DNA of 64,000 nt from Blasia pusilla. Its lineage: Eukaryota; Marchantiophyta; Marchantiopsida; Blasiales. Positions 26,411 to 37,665 of this stretch are shown here, piece by piece (position 1 is the first letter of the stretch; the number at the start of each line of letters is the position of its first letter). The DNA lies in assembly GCA_050084515.1 (NCBI GenBank), contig CM114273.1:15686001-15750000 (forward strand), written 5' to 3'. Made by a program: the position numbers and the translations under genes. The notes beneath the pieces were generated by a model. It saw only the letters and a list, made by a program, of their open reading frames with translations. It had not been told where the DNA came from and did no database searches.

Positions 26411-26755
26411 TTAAATTGGCACAAGAGGATTCAGGCCTGGGTGGAAGGCAAAGCTCACCAAGCTTTTTCTCCGCATGACCATTTTAGTGTAGAATGGAGG
26501 AGGCGGTAGATTGGTCCATTCCTGCCTGCGCACGTTGAATGCAATCATAGGGCAGACACTATGTGCTTGATCTCCAACAAAGTATATGTAGGAGTCATCA
26601 CTAGTGTATGAATCTATCGCGGTTCCAACTACCAATTCTAGAGGACCATGTGACACTTGTTTCAGGTTGTAAGAATCAAGGTTCACACTGTACACAAGAA
26701 TGTTGTTGCTGTTGGCATGCACCACATTCCAAATCCGACTCATTCTGGATGGCAT
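26411..26755 (-). pseudogene. C-terminal fragment of an F-box/kelch-like protein
   Basis: A 114-codon frame that reads as a plant F-box/kelch C terminus. It has a blade-like segment ending in SYIYFVGDQAHS, then MIAFNVRRQEWTNLPPPP, then a tail SLVSFAFHPGLNPLVPI before the stop. In the family, such proteins recruit substrates to SCF ubiquitin ligases through kelch repeats. There is no F-box and no upstream exon in reach; the sequence before the first Met is closed by stops. It sits between a Helitron-like 3' end (25682, same strand) and retroelement C, so it may be a captured or truncated gene piece. The family call rests on pattern recognition only. Confidence 0.5.
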
Positions 26756-26856
26756 GCGTCATCAACTTGTGCTAACCTATTGCAATTCGCACACAACCAT
26801 AATATTAAAGTCTTACTTATTTCACGCTGAATGAATGAAATCACCCGGCGCATGTG

Positions 26857-29800
26857 TGTCAGAGGTATGGTCACACATGCGCCAAATGTTTCAATTTACA
26901 ATCTTTAGTTACGTCCGGATTGAGGGCCAGAGAGGGCACCAGAGCGAGTAGCCGATCCGGGTGGGCCTAGAGAGTGTGCACCAGGTGGTTCCGTTGGGGG
27001 ACGAGGAGCTGGAGTTGCTTGACAGGGTGGTGGAGTTGCCCGTGGAGGAGGTAGAGTCCCATCACCTAGACACGTGGAGGGAGACGTCGGGCGTGAGGCG
27101 GGGATGGATGCTCATATATGGCAGCTATATATAGGAGTAGATTTCCACTATGGCATTGAGGTTACCTGATGCCAGATCCATGGTATTGACATCATATGGA
27201 GCAGCCAAAGATATGGAGGATCCTGGTTGGATGTGCGGGATTTCCCAAAAGGAGGCCGCCGCAATTGTGACGCGTGGAGCAGCCGCAGAGTTGGATCCAC
27301 AGTGAGGGAAAGCCAGGAAATAGACTAGGCTTACTCATTCTTTCACGTTGTCCAAGGCTATGAGGACCTCATCGATGGGTCCTGATCACAGTTCCTGGAG
27401 AGTAGGTGATGTTGGTGGTGTGCAGGCACAGAGGGCGATGGGAGAAGCGAGTGAGACGACTCCTATTGTTGATGCTCAATAGAGGCATGTGTCAAGCTCG
27501 TTGTTAAGGGCGGCCACCGTTGTATACAGTGCTCCTTTATTTTATGCTTCCGATGTTATGACGTTGGGAGGTACATCCGTCCAGGTTTTTTGGCTATGCA
27601 AGCATGGAGTTGGAGTTCTTGCATCACGTTCAGAGGTGATTGTAGAGGAGGTGATGGATCTGCCTTTGGAGCGGATGCTTGGGCCGTCCACATCAGATTC
27701 ATGGTAGGCTTTGGCTGCTAGGATGGTGGAGATGCCCGCTAAACCTGCGATAGAGCGTGCGATGGCTTATCCTGGTGTTGTGTTGTTGGATAACTAGGGA
27801 GAGGTCTTCCAGTTGGTGAGTCCCAGAGGTAGAGCTTTTAGTCTGAAGTGCGTCTTGGTAGATTCAGGAGCGCAACCCCTAATATTGGGGAAAGCATCAT
27901 TCAGAGGATTGGGCTTGACGAGAGCCGATATGGAGAGTTTTCCATTCCAGATACATACATCCTTGGGTGGAGCAAGTATATCACCTGAAAGGAGGTCGTG
28001 GTAAGGATTTGCTCGGGATATCCTATAGATGAGTCTGTGGTGCGAGCCAAGGCGATAGTGACTGATGAAAAGTCCCATGACATCTTGGTTGGTGGAGCAG
28101 TGTTATCCGATGGGTTTTTCCCTGGATTATTGGGAGGAGTCAACGTCCTTCAGACCAGGATGGCAATTAGATGATGGGCGCCTTAGCTCATTACCCGTTT
28201 GATTCACAACTGCCATGATCGAGCGACGGCCATGAGAGATGGCGACCTTAGCAGCTTTTAGCAATGCCATCACTTGGCCTAGTGATCTGATTGAGGGACA
28301 TGTCCATGCAGAGGATACTCCCGTTCCTGACATTTCTATGCAGAGGAGAGTCATGGTATCCGCATCAGTCCGTGGAGGAGAGATGCCGCTTTGGGGCTCG
28401 ACTGAGGAGCTTTGACGCTAAGCCACTGAGCATGTGCAGACCGCGTGGAGCGAGACGTTTGCAATAGAGTATGACGGGTCAGGGGAACCCCAGGTAGGCA
28501 GGAGTGATGCTATGACCCCTTTAGACACCACCCCGATTGTGTGGTGCATCCTTGAAGAGGATATTTGGATGTTGGGTCTTTTTGGAGGGATCAACACTAT
28601 GTTAGCTGTTGTTTTGAACGTTGGAATGCGCGTGCAGCAGTACATGTACGTGGAGATTGATGATGTTGTGAGGCGTGCTTCACTTCACCATGTGGCGTTG
28701 TTACGCCTCTGTTTTCCCAACTTGTTGTCTACATCCGCCATTCAAGGTTACCAGAGTTCCCTACCAAGGGATATTTCATTGTTGGCGGCGTAGGACTTGG
28801 AGCAGGTAGGGACCATAGACTTGGTCATTGTTGGTTGGCCGTGTTAGGGCCAATCGAGTGTTGGATGAGGTACTGGGTTAGCTGACACTTGGTCTAGGTT
28901 GTTTTGGGAGATGATGCGGATCTTGCAACATTTATAGGATCATCAACCTCGTTCTCCAACATACATTTTGGATAATATGCCGATTTTGGGCAATTCGAGG
29001 TCCCGCGTGGTGACGAGTGCACATCAGGTGCGCGCATGGATCGGCCCGGCAGTATTGTTAAATGCGGCGAGTGTAGGTTATAGAGCACATCGCCCACATC
29101 TTTGGTGGACCAACTTGGTACCACATGAGGTGTTGCGGAGGGCTTATGCACTTGTGGAGCGTCCCTCCATTTTTTTGGTGGATTCTATATTGAATCCGGG
29201 CCGTCGATCACAAGCAGTGAGGCACGATGATCAACCGCCGTTGACTGAAGTCAACCGAATTGGCAGGCCACGGGCAACCTTTCCCACATTGATGATTTTT
29301 CCCGCTTCCTATGCATTCAAGGAGGTTGGACCTGGCTTGGTTTGGGATGACCAAGTATAGAGACTGGTGGATCCCAACGCCGATGAGCGAGAGCGAGCGA
29401 TGGGATTCCCCACAGGAGTGATGGCAGTACCATCACTATCGAAGGCATCACGACGTCATGTCTTGGGTCAGACGATGGACCTGAACTACTTGACATGGAT
29501 TTTCAGGTTATGAGTAACTAAGCAACAACGTTTGAGGATGCGACATATCACAAAAGTTAGGTTGGTGAGCTCCATGCCTACCGAGATGGTTGAGGAAGTG
29601 GCCGGGGGTGAGACTTGAGGAGATCAACACAACAAGGATGATCGGGATAGACCCTCTTGGACTAGGACTGGGATTTTTTACATGTACGCTAGGAGATGAT
29701 AGCCACATCATTGAATGTGGTTCTGGGTACTGCATGTGGAGATGAGAGTTCTATTGTCCGAGACGGGGTTGCACCATAGCAACCACCGACATCCGCGCCA

Positions 29801-29900
29801 AAGAGTCCTATCGTAGTCACAATGGAGACTTGGGAGCCAGATATGGGCCCTTAGTTGCCAGAAGGAGAGCGGCGTTGGATACACTAGTTCCTTAGGAGTT
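26857..29900 (+). pseudogene. gag end, spacer and aspartic protease region of element C
   Basis: Starts with a remnant zinc knuckle (26857-26889, first Cys lost), followed by a long acidic spacer shared with D (43893-44800). The protease active site is in the frame 27813-28004: VLVDSGAQPL with the catalytic Asp codon at 27861-27863, followed by LGKASFRGLGLTRADME. The protease cuts the Gag-Pol polyprotein. A less familiar region to 29900 is shared with D to 46920. Frames are repeatedly interrupted. Confidence 0.8.
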
Positions 29901-29959
29901 ATAGGAGACGTTTTGCATTTAGTATGCATGATTTGGGTATGCTGAAGGGTCCAGGGATC

Positions 29960-30830
29960 CGCATTGAGTTGTCGAGTGACACGCCGATCTTTCGACGACC
30001 CTACAAATACAGTGACATGGAGAGGGCTATGATTTAGAGTAGGAACGAGTACTTGGTTGGCATAGGACTAGTGGATATGTTGCATGGAGAGTATGCATCT
30101 GCCATTGTCATGCTCGCCAAGAAGGATGTACATGGCAACTGGACGGATAGGCGGATGTGTGGAGATTACCGACCTATGAATCAGTAGACGAACTCCGATA
30201 GGTATACCATGCCCCCTCCTGAGGATATCTTTTATGATGTTGGGCACGCAAAGGTCTTTAGTTCATTAGATATCCGATCTAGATACCATTAGTTGCCTAT
30301 CAGATTGGAGGACAAGCAAAAGACGGTATTTTGGGGCATCGATCCTCATGGGAAGGATTGCTTGTACCACTGGCGGTTCTTACCATTTGGGTTAAAAACG
30401 CCCCGATTGAGTTTATGAGGGTCATGGATAGGATCTTGGCAGGTCTGGATTTTTTTAGATATTATATTGATGACATCGTAGTCTTTAGCGCCACGGTTGA
30501 GGATCATGAGCGACATCTAGAGGAGGTGTTTCGACGATTGCAGTTATATGGGCTGAAGCTACATCTAGGCAAGTGCAAGTTCTTCTATGACCTGATTGAG
30601 TACCTGAGTCATACGACATACCGAGGGGGCCTTGGTGTGCAGTAGACGAAGGTAGAGGCTATTTCACGCATTACACGCCCTACCCATGTGAGTCGAGTTC
30701 GTGCATTTATGGGATTGGCGAACTTCTATCGACAATACGTCAAGGGTTTGAGTTTGATTGCAAAGCCGATAACCTTGCTGACCAAGGTGGATTAGGAGTG
30801 GCACTGGGGGGGGTGAGCAAGAGAGAGCAT
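29960..30830 (+). pseudogene. Reverse transcriptase of element C, broken
   Basis: Ty3-type RT. Recognisable blocks in order: FRRPYKYSDME, then AIVMLAKKD, MCGDYRPMN, SSLDIRS, RFLPFGLKNAP, and the catalytic YIDD at 30463-30474 within FFRYYIDDIVVFS. The thumb region LEEVFRRLQLYGLKLHLGKC follows. A one-base expansion in the A-run at 30393-30398 shifts frame in the FGLKNAP block. Stops interrupt the gene at several places where Gln is expected (after MN, and in the YHQLPI block). Confidence 0.9.
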
Positions 30831-30835
30831 TTCAG

Positions 30836-31384
30836 ATGCTCAAGGATAGGTTGATGTCCGCGACCATATTGAGGAGACCAATCAGGGGGCATCCTTTCCA
30901 ATTGCATACCGATTGGAGCATGTTGGGGCTTGGAGTTGTGCTCACCCAACATGACGATGATGGTAGAGAGTTCATGGTGGCTTACGCTAGTTGCTCAAAC
31001 AACGTTGCAGAGGCAAAGTATAGCTTGTTTGAGGGTGAGTGCTTGGCTGTAGTGTGGATTGTCACACATTCCAGATGTTATCTATTCGGCAATCCCTTTA
31101 CCATCATTACTGATCATCAGCCACTTAAGTGGTTGATGGAGTCCAAAAAGCTTACAGGGAAGCTCGCGAGGTGGGATTTTCTATTGCAAGAGTATGACTT
31201 CCAGGTGATGCATAGACCTTGGACGCTCAACCAAGATGCAGATGGTTTGAGCCGTAACCCATGCCTGAGTCAGCAAGATGCAAATGGGGCTCGTTGGCAT
31301 GGTGAGAGTGATGAGGAGTTGGTGTCGGGATGGCATACGTCAGCCTATTTGGGCTTGTTGGCTATGGAGAGCCAGATTTTATAG
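30836..31384 (+). pseudogene. RNase H domain of element C
   Basis: An open frame of 182 codons covering the retroelement RNase H that removes RNA from the RNA-DNA hybrid. Blocks: FQLHTDWSMLGLGVVLTQ (first catalytic Asp), YSLFEGECLAVVW (catalytic Glu), TDHQPLKWLM (third acidic position) and NQDADGLSRNP at its end. It is the best-preserved part of the polymerase, although a stop upstream separates it from RT. Confidence 0.9.
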
Positions 31385-31559
31385 ACTTTGATGGCGAGGT
31401 CTGATGAAAATCCTTAGATCCAAAGGCCGATGAGGAGACGACATGTGGCCGAGACAATCACGATGATTGAGTGGTCTTGGAGTTGTTGCGTATTGGCAGC
31501 GTCGTGAGCACAGTGGATGCTAGAGAGCAAGATCGGATCCTATAGCAAGCTTGTCGGTT

Positions 31560-32310
31560 CCGGTGGGAGGATGGTAGAGTGCATGTAGTGTCTCATCCTT
31601 CGTAGAGAGCACGTTTGGTGCGTCATGCCCACGAGGAGTTGGGTCGTTTTGGAGTGAAGCACATGTACAACTTGCTCCAAATTCAATATTGGTGGCGAGG
31701 CATACAGATTGACGTTCAGCAGTTTATTGCCAGACGCATGGTGTGTGCTCGAGTTCGAGCATCATTCAATGCTCCGACTCCACAGTTGCATCCACTTCCA
31801 ATCATGGATTTAGGTTATATATAGAGTTTGGATTTTGCAAGATCTTTGCCTTTGAAGGAACGCCATAGTCGTTATGTGTTGGTGATGGTCGAGCACTTCT
31901 CGAAGTGGATAGAGTTGGTTGCATTTCCTGACAAAGCGAGTGAGGGAGTAGCATATGCCTTCCTAGATCGGGTGCTTAGTTATTACGGTGCACCAGATGA
32001 GGTGTTGACAGACCAAGGTATAGAGTTTTGCAAGGAGTTTCAGGCCTTGTGTAATCAGGCACTCATCGATCACCGGACTACTTCGCAAGATCATCCTGAG
32101 GCGGATGGACTAGCGGATCGAGTTATGCAGACTGTGAAGAGAGGACTATGCAAGTATGGCTTGCAGAGAGGTCACCTAGGAGATTGGGACCTTCAGTTGC
32201 CGTGGTTGGCAATGGGATACAAATTCAGTAGGCAGACATCCTTAGCGTCCTTCTCACCCTACTTGTTGCTTTATGGCCAAGAGCCAAATTTACCTACGGC
32301 CATTTGTTGA
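31560..32310 (+). pseudogene. DDE integrase of element C, broken
   Basis: The N-terminal zinc-binding region is at 31615-31790 (RHAHEELGRFGVKH, YWWRGIQ, then a VCARVRASF remnant); one of its two Cys positions reads Arg. The catalytic core is in the frame 31828-32310: DFARSLPL with the first Asp, LTDQGIEFC with the second, and EADGLADRV, where the family has Glu in the ERV position. Codon 32116-32118 is GAT, so the catalytic Glu reads Asp and this copy would be inactive. The region ends YLLLYGQEPNLPTAI as in Ty3 integrases. Confidence 0.9.
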
Positions 32311-32469
32311 GATGTTGGTGAGGTGTTGAACCTTGATGACCCTGATGTATGGATGCGAGCATGTTCTCAGAGTCTGAGTTATTTTGGAGATTGATGCCCA
32401 TGGCGTTTGAGAACTTGGCGATTGCGCAACATAAGGATACGTTGAGGTATGCGACTATTCGAGGAGGTA

Positions 32470-32875
32470 GTTATCGACCTATTATTTGGAGGTTTCATTA
32501 GGGAGACTATATCTACTTGGAGCAGACGGCATCCACGACGTTGGATGTGATTGCAGGGCGCACCATCTTGAGGGTGCGTGAGGTTTTGCCATTCGGTATT
32601 CTCTTATTGGAGGGACGTGATGGTATGGTTTGGAAGGACCATGTGCGTAACTATGCGCCATGTTATCTTCCGAACATTGACGGTGCATTTGATCAGAGAT
32701 TAGCAATAGTTCCTATAGGCTTGCGGTGTATATTGTGTGGTTCCGTCCGTGGTGTAGCCATTATGCTAGTCTGTGATGGGTGTTCAAGAGGATGATATAT
32801 GGCATGTTTGACATCACCTCTCACTAGGGTTCCTCAAGGATGATGGATGTGTCCTAGATGTACATAGAGTATGTA
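32470..32875 (+). pseudogene. Integrase C-terminal region with PHD finger, element C
   Basis: After the integrase core comes a beta-rich segment (GDYIYLEQ, TILRVREVLPFGILLLEG, HVRNYAPCYLPN), then a PHD-type zinc finger at 32727-32861: CILC, 11 residues, CDGC, four residues, the His position (Tyr here), two residues, Cys, then WMCPRC. PHD fingers in nuclear proteins bind histone H3 tails. Many Ty3 elements carry a chromodomain at this place. Two TGA codons (before YMACL and before WMCP) and the His-to-Tyr change break this copy. The second copy in D (47601-47735) keeps the His but has lost other ligands. Confidence 0.75.
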
Positions 32876-33047
32876 GTTTTACATTCCAACTTGTATCTGT
32901 GACATGGATGACAAGAAGGTGACTAACGATGGGGCCACATGAGCACCGGCCTTCTTGCTCTTAGCGTCCGAGAGATGTATGTCATGGTAGGTAGGGACAG
33001 ATGGATATATGGAGTTAGAGGGACCTAACCACCAACTAGCGGGGCAA

Positions 33048-33174
33048 TTGGAGATATTTTTGTACTTCTTATCTCATTGTTTGGATGCCATGAGTTAGCA
33101 TGGGATCGTGTGTGTTTGTATGTGTGTTCGATGTCAATGATGTATGTTGTGTAGCGATGTGTATCCGCACGACA
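33048..33174 (+). repeat. Terminal end segment at the right end of element C
   Basis: Starts TTGGAGATATT and ends CGCACGACA; matches 1-122 (minus) of repeat A and two segments of D. The sequence upstream aligns with D through the junction, so this segment follows directly on the internal region in both. No repeat body follows it in C. Confidence 0.75.
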
Positions 33175-33285
33175 ACTAGCTCTATTAGATTTTTTACATA
33201 ACTAAATAGTCATGGTTAGGGACAACATTAAGGAATTACTGTCACCAAAGGATAGACCAATTCCACTTGCAATACATGAGAGTTC

Positions 33286-33326
33286 TTCCCCACTCCAGTC
33301 ATAAGAAATATGACTGGAGTGGGGAA
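33286..33326. repeat. Perfect 18-bp hairpin
   Basis: TTCCCCACTCCAGTCATA at 33286-33303 is followed by a 5-base AGAAA loop and its exact reverse complement at 33309-33326. It lies 112 bases past the end of element C. Perfect pairing in a decayed neighbourhood suggests it is recent or constrained. Confidence 0.85.
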
Positions 33327-33495
33327 CCTAAATTTATCATAGCTTAAGAAATATGAACTTCAGAGCATCCTTCATTTTATGTAAGAGGAGATTGAAAAAA
33401 TGCAGATCATTTGCACGTGAGAGAGTTAATGTGGACAATAAATTACATTTCATCCACCACATTGCACTCGCTAGTCATTAGCACACACATACCTA

Positions 33496-34017
33496 TTGGA
33501 ATGGCAAGAAACATATTATTCCATTATAAAAAAAATGAAGTGTTGTGGTTATTGTGGCATTGTGCTCTTCTGTAATCCGTGCACTATGTTGGCCGTTATT
33601 CACTCAGACAGTCCTCCATTGTATGCATTATGTAATAGGTTCATAAGAGAGTATATTATACCTTGCTTGGATTACTTCCATGTTTGTGACATATGCATCT
33701 CTAGTAAACCTATAACAGGCTTGAATGTATACATGACTCCGTCTTATATACGTACTGTACTAAGTGTTGATCCATTGAAACTACAACTACTTTCCATTGG
33801 AGACTCGAGGATCGAGATAGAAACCAAGTTCAATGGATTCCATAAGGATTTCTTCAAGATATCTTCATTGTTGGATTCCCCTTTAATAGGATTTAACATG
33901 AACACTGATATAGATGCCCATCGTGATGCCTTATGTCAACCCTTAAAGCATATACTATCCATAAATTTCCAAACAAATGAACTATACAAGATGAGTTACT
34001 ATACAAAGGTGATGAAC
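33496..34017 (+). pseudogene. Unrecognised frame upstream of helicase remnant
   Basis: A 174-codon frame with cysteine-rich patches (KCCGYCGIVLFCNPC, then HVCDICISS). I do not recognise a domain. It is read in the same direction as the PIF1-type remnant that starts right after its stop, so it may be an upstream part of the same Helitron-like gene or an unrelated host fragment. Confidence 0.3.
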
Positions 34018-34330
34018 TAGTAAGTATTGTAGTTAAAATTTTATCTAGCGACAAAATTGTTACAATTTCAAGGACAAAGTTTGCAACTCTCAAGTATGAC
34101 TCTAACAAAAAGTATATGAAGAAACCATTTCCACTTATTCTTGGGTATGATATTACGAGATACAAAAGTGAAGGATGTACTACAACTGGTCATTGTCTTC
34201 TTGTCATTAGGTCAATTTTTGCACTAGGACTTGCCTATGTTGTATTATCTCTCGTCAAGTCTTGAGATAACCTAAGGGCTTTTTGTACCCTAGAACCATC
34301 TAATTTCAAAGTTATTACAATGATGTAGAG
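34018..34330 (+). pseudogene. PIF1-type helicase C-terminal remnant
   Basis: The translated strand reads KPFPLILGYDIT-KSEG, then IFALGLAYVVLSLVKS, stop, DNLRAFCTLEPSNFKV. This matches the end of PIF1-family helicases (FPLxLAYAITIHKSQG, then FAxGLAYVALSRVKSLDNLR). In PIF1-type DNA helicases this is the last motor motif. Substitutions in the KSQG and ALSR motifs and a TGA before DNLR show decay. The source is most likely a Helitron, but only the last 100 residues are visible and no Helitron ends were found. Confidence 0.65.
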
Positions 34331-35593
34331 ATATTTGGTACTCACAAACACATGTCAGACTCAATCTGAATCGTAGTTCACATTCCAATTGATTTTTTTG
34401 TTGCATTTAGAACAACATGTCTTCTCGAGCCAACTCATCTAGAGGATCACGAAAGTCAAGCCTGGTTGGCTACACATTTCAAATAGTACGTGTGGTTTGA
34501 CATTAAAAATAAAATTATGGAGTGTGAGATAGTGATATCAATATTTTCCATGTAGTAACATGCATGCATATCATACATTTGCATACTCAACAACACTCCA
34601 AAAAATCCATGGATGTTGGTCCCTCATTATCGTGTCCTTGAATTTTGTCCCAATCATCATAATGGGCAATTTTCCTACATGTGCTATCAAGTAACCAAAT
34701 TTTACCGCATATATGGTCACTATATGCAGCCCATACTAATAATGCATTCCAGGTAGTGCAGGTTTGTGGCGACACCCAACACATGCTTCTATGTAATCTA
34801 TGTCGACATAGTATGAGAACCACCACATAAAAAACCCCATCACTTGGTTATGCTTGTTGGCATTGGGCTTTACAAACGGTTGCACATGTCATCACACATT
34901 GCATCTAGTTCTCCATCTTTACACGCATAATATAACGAAACACGGATCAAAGTTGGAAGCGCTCCTCTATACTTGATCACGCCTTTAACCACAATTAAGG
35001 GTGGATGATTGATCATTTTGTCTCACCTAATGAGATTGTCTATTGGTGTTTATAATCGAGCATGTGGGCCGATATGTAATTCTATTAGCGCCATGCAACA
35101 TCTAATATGGCGAAAGGTTTGTTCACCATAGAATGAAAAAATGTGCTCATGGATCCAAAACCACTAAATTTCATGATAATGTAGGTACAACCAAAGACAT
35201 CACCTAATGCATGCTTACCACCAAATATATGTAAGAGTCACACAAAATAGTGTGTTCGCTAAGATACAATGTAAAGACATCATAACATCCAAAATATCTC
35301 CTAAAATATATATTACCCTAGGTCATATAATCCTCCATCCCATCTTGCCATAAGAATTCCATGACATGACCACCCAACAATCACCAAGTGGATAGATGAA
35401 ACATTTCATCATTTTCCCCCAAAAATCATGATTTGCCCCCAAAAATGATAAATCTCTTAGAGGAAACCACACACCACTGATAATGGCAATAGGTGTGCAT
35501 ACTCTAGCACCAATTGCGACACATGATGTGATGAGACTTGACGTATAGTCTTATCCCCATCCATGTGCATACATACATACATACATACATACA

Positions 35594-35629
<36 letters not shown>

Positions 35630-36957
35630 CACCCTACCTATAGCATTGTCACTAAACATGTGCTCATCCCAACAAATAGTTAAAGCACTCATACATCCTT
35701 CTATTGATACTGCTAAAAATAAAATGTGGTATTTAAAAAATAACTCGTCCCACTGCACCGTTGTCGCCAATCTATTTACTTATTCACATAAAAACCTCAC
35801 TTATGTCTAGTGGATTTGTTGATCTATATTGCGCTTTAATGACTTAATTACTTTGGCCTATCAATGGCCCTTAATCCACGTGTGGTATCATGCCAATTAT
35901 CTCCATTGGCATAACACTATCCTCAACATGTATATATTCATTGACCATCCAATCTTACAAGTCATCAACAAAATCACCATTTAATAATATGTTGTAATTT
36001 TCGTCATTCCGCTCTATTGCACACCACTAACATCGTTAATAACTTGTGGTGAAAAAAAACTAACAAGACCATTGTGTGAGTGTCAATCCATCCAATATAA
36101 GGCCAAGTACTCCCAATACTCCAACATAAACCGCATAGGATACAAAACAACACCATTGACATTGGTATAAAAACCCCTATGCTAACCTCTTAATGCATCT
36201 TGTGCCTTGGTTTCCGCGTACCCGTATGGTTTCTAAGGGGTTTATGTTTCAAAATCCCTTAGACACTCTTCCACTTATAGAGAAATTAAACCCTTCATTA
36301 ATCCAAGGACCTCATGGCATGCTCATTATGTCTCTCAATCCAAGCTACCATTATGATAGTTTTGGAGAAATTTAAGAACTTTTCCTTATGAGTTTGTCCC
36401 AATTTTGGTGAGTTTGAACCATCTTCTCAGTCCCAATCCATATATGATGCTATAACCTCATATATGGAGAGCCTTAGACACTCAATTAGATTACAAGTTG
36501 GCTTGCATCTTTCTATATCTTGCACAACTTGCGTTATTCTCAAGTCCCCCCTTGCAATTGATCACACTCTTGTAAGTAACAATAATCATCATTCAACGTA
36601 CTCAAACTTGAATCAATATCACCTATCAGTGTGCTCCTCCACTTTGTCCTCATCTGAATTTTTTTATCTAAGGATTATTCTTGTAGTAACTCAATCTTCT
36701 TCCTGTTAGACGTGACAAAGCCCGTATTATTTCTAGCCTATTAATTTCTTATAGATGTTCTCTCCTTCGTTTGGTATGGGTGTAAAAGATCATGTGTGTA
36801 TGTAGGGGAGGAGGGTATGAAGTGTTTAAGGAGTAGGTTGGACAATCCACCGGATAGGTAGATAAATAACTAAATAAAAAAATATTTGTTTTGCTTATTT
36901 TGAATTTTCCATGTAGCTAAAAAAGCGTTCACACAGCTAACAAACCCAAATTTCTAA
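34331..36957. other. Intergenic stretch, no recognisable gene
   Basis: Short frames only. A minus-strand frame at 34587-34826 (79 codons) is not recognised. A tetranucleotide microsatellite lies at 35566-35626. The rest is low-complexity AT-rich DNA. Confidence 0.45.
35566..35626. repeat. (CATA)n microsatellite
   Basis: About 15 uninterrupted units of the tetranucleotide ATAC/CATA, followed by a short TATATA run. The repeated MYVC/YIHT frames across it are artefacts of the repeat. Confidence 0.95.
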
Positions 36958-37665
36958 TGGGCCTCGCATGAGTTCCTAACCAAGACCCAATAAATAAGTG
37001 ACAGGTTTGAATCCAAGAGTGACCTTTGAGATTCACTCCCTTGGATTTGATTAATGGTTTGGACCCCAACGTTAATCTCTCGATCCATTATGTGCCCTTG
37101 GCTCATCCCGTGGCGCCCCAAAGTGGAGTTCAAGTGCCAAGCATCCTCGCACATCCTCTCTCTTACTAGTAGTTATGGGTTTTTCCACCCTCCCTCTATC
37201 TTTGGAAGAAGCACTCTTGATCTCCTTCTTTTGACCCTCTATCCAACTCCCTGTTTTTTTTGCGGATTTTCTCAATATTTTCTTATGCATTTGTTGATAT
37301 TTTTGGTACTTTAGAACCAACTTTGCATAAGCTTTCCAAGGCCACCTTATTTTTGTAAACACATCTCGCGTTGGAATTTTATGGTCCAAAATACAGTAAA
37401 AACTCCAAACAGTAGTCACATTTGAATTCCAAATCCTGTTCTTAACCTCTTTGTTAACCACCCTTCGTAGACTCAACTCCTCTCTCAAGCCCAAATTCAT
37501 ATTTGGTTTAGATTTCCTTAATCGTGACCATAAACGTATGAAACACTCAATATTGCTCACATTTCATATCTTGTGTTTCCTTCAAGAGACCTCTTCAATG
37601 CACAACCATCATAGTGTGAGCCCACTAGAGTTTCGATGTCCCGCTTTTGGACATATTTAGCATAG
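36958..37665 (+). repeat. Single copy of the repeat that forms the large inverted pair
   Basis: Aligns along its length with the left arm at 49322-50075: the CATGAGTTCCTAACC start, the ACTCCCTTGGAT part, the GTGGAGTTC part, and the end near GTTTCGATGT. It carries no coding capacity I recognise. Being alone, it shows that the arm is an independent repeat unit of about 700-750 bp. Confidence 0.7.

Larger units (their letters stand above)
26855..33174 (+). mobile_element. Element C: 5'-truncated Ty3-like retroelement with PHD finger
   Basis: Plus-strand element that begins inside the second gag zinc knuckle (CQRYGHT at 26857) and runs through protease, RT, RNase H, integrase and a PHD finger to an end segment finishing CGCACGACA at 33174. 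Left repeat, leader and most of gag are missing. There is no right terminal repeat after the end segment. Domain order (protease-RT-RNase H-integrase) is that of Ty3-type elements. The frame is broken by many TAG and TGA codons. Confidence 0.9.

Noticed and set aside
35504-35810. Frames rich in MYVC or YIHT repeats
   Set aside because: They are translations of the (CATA)n microsatellite.
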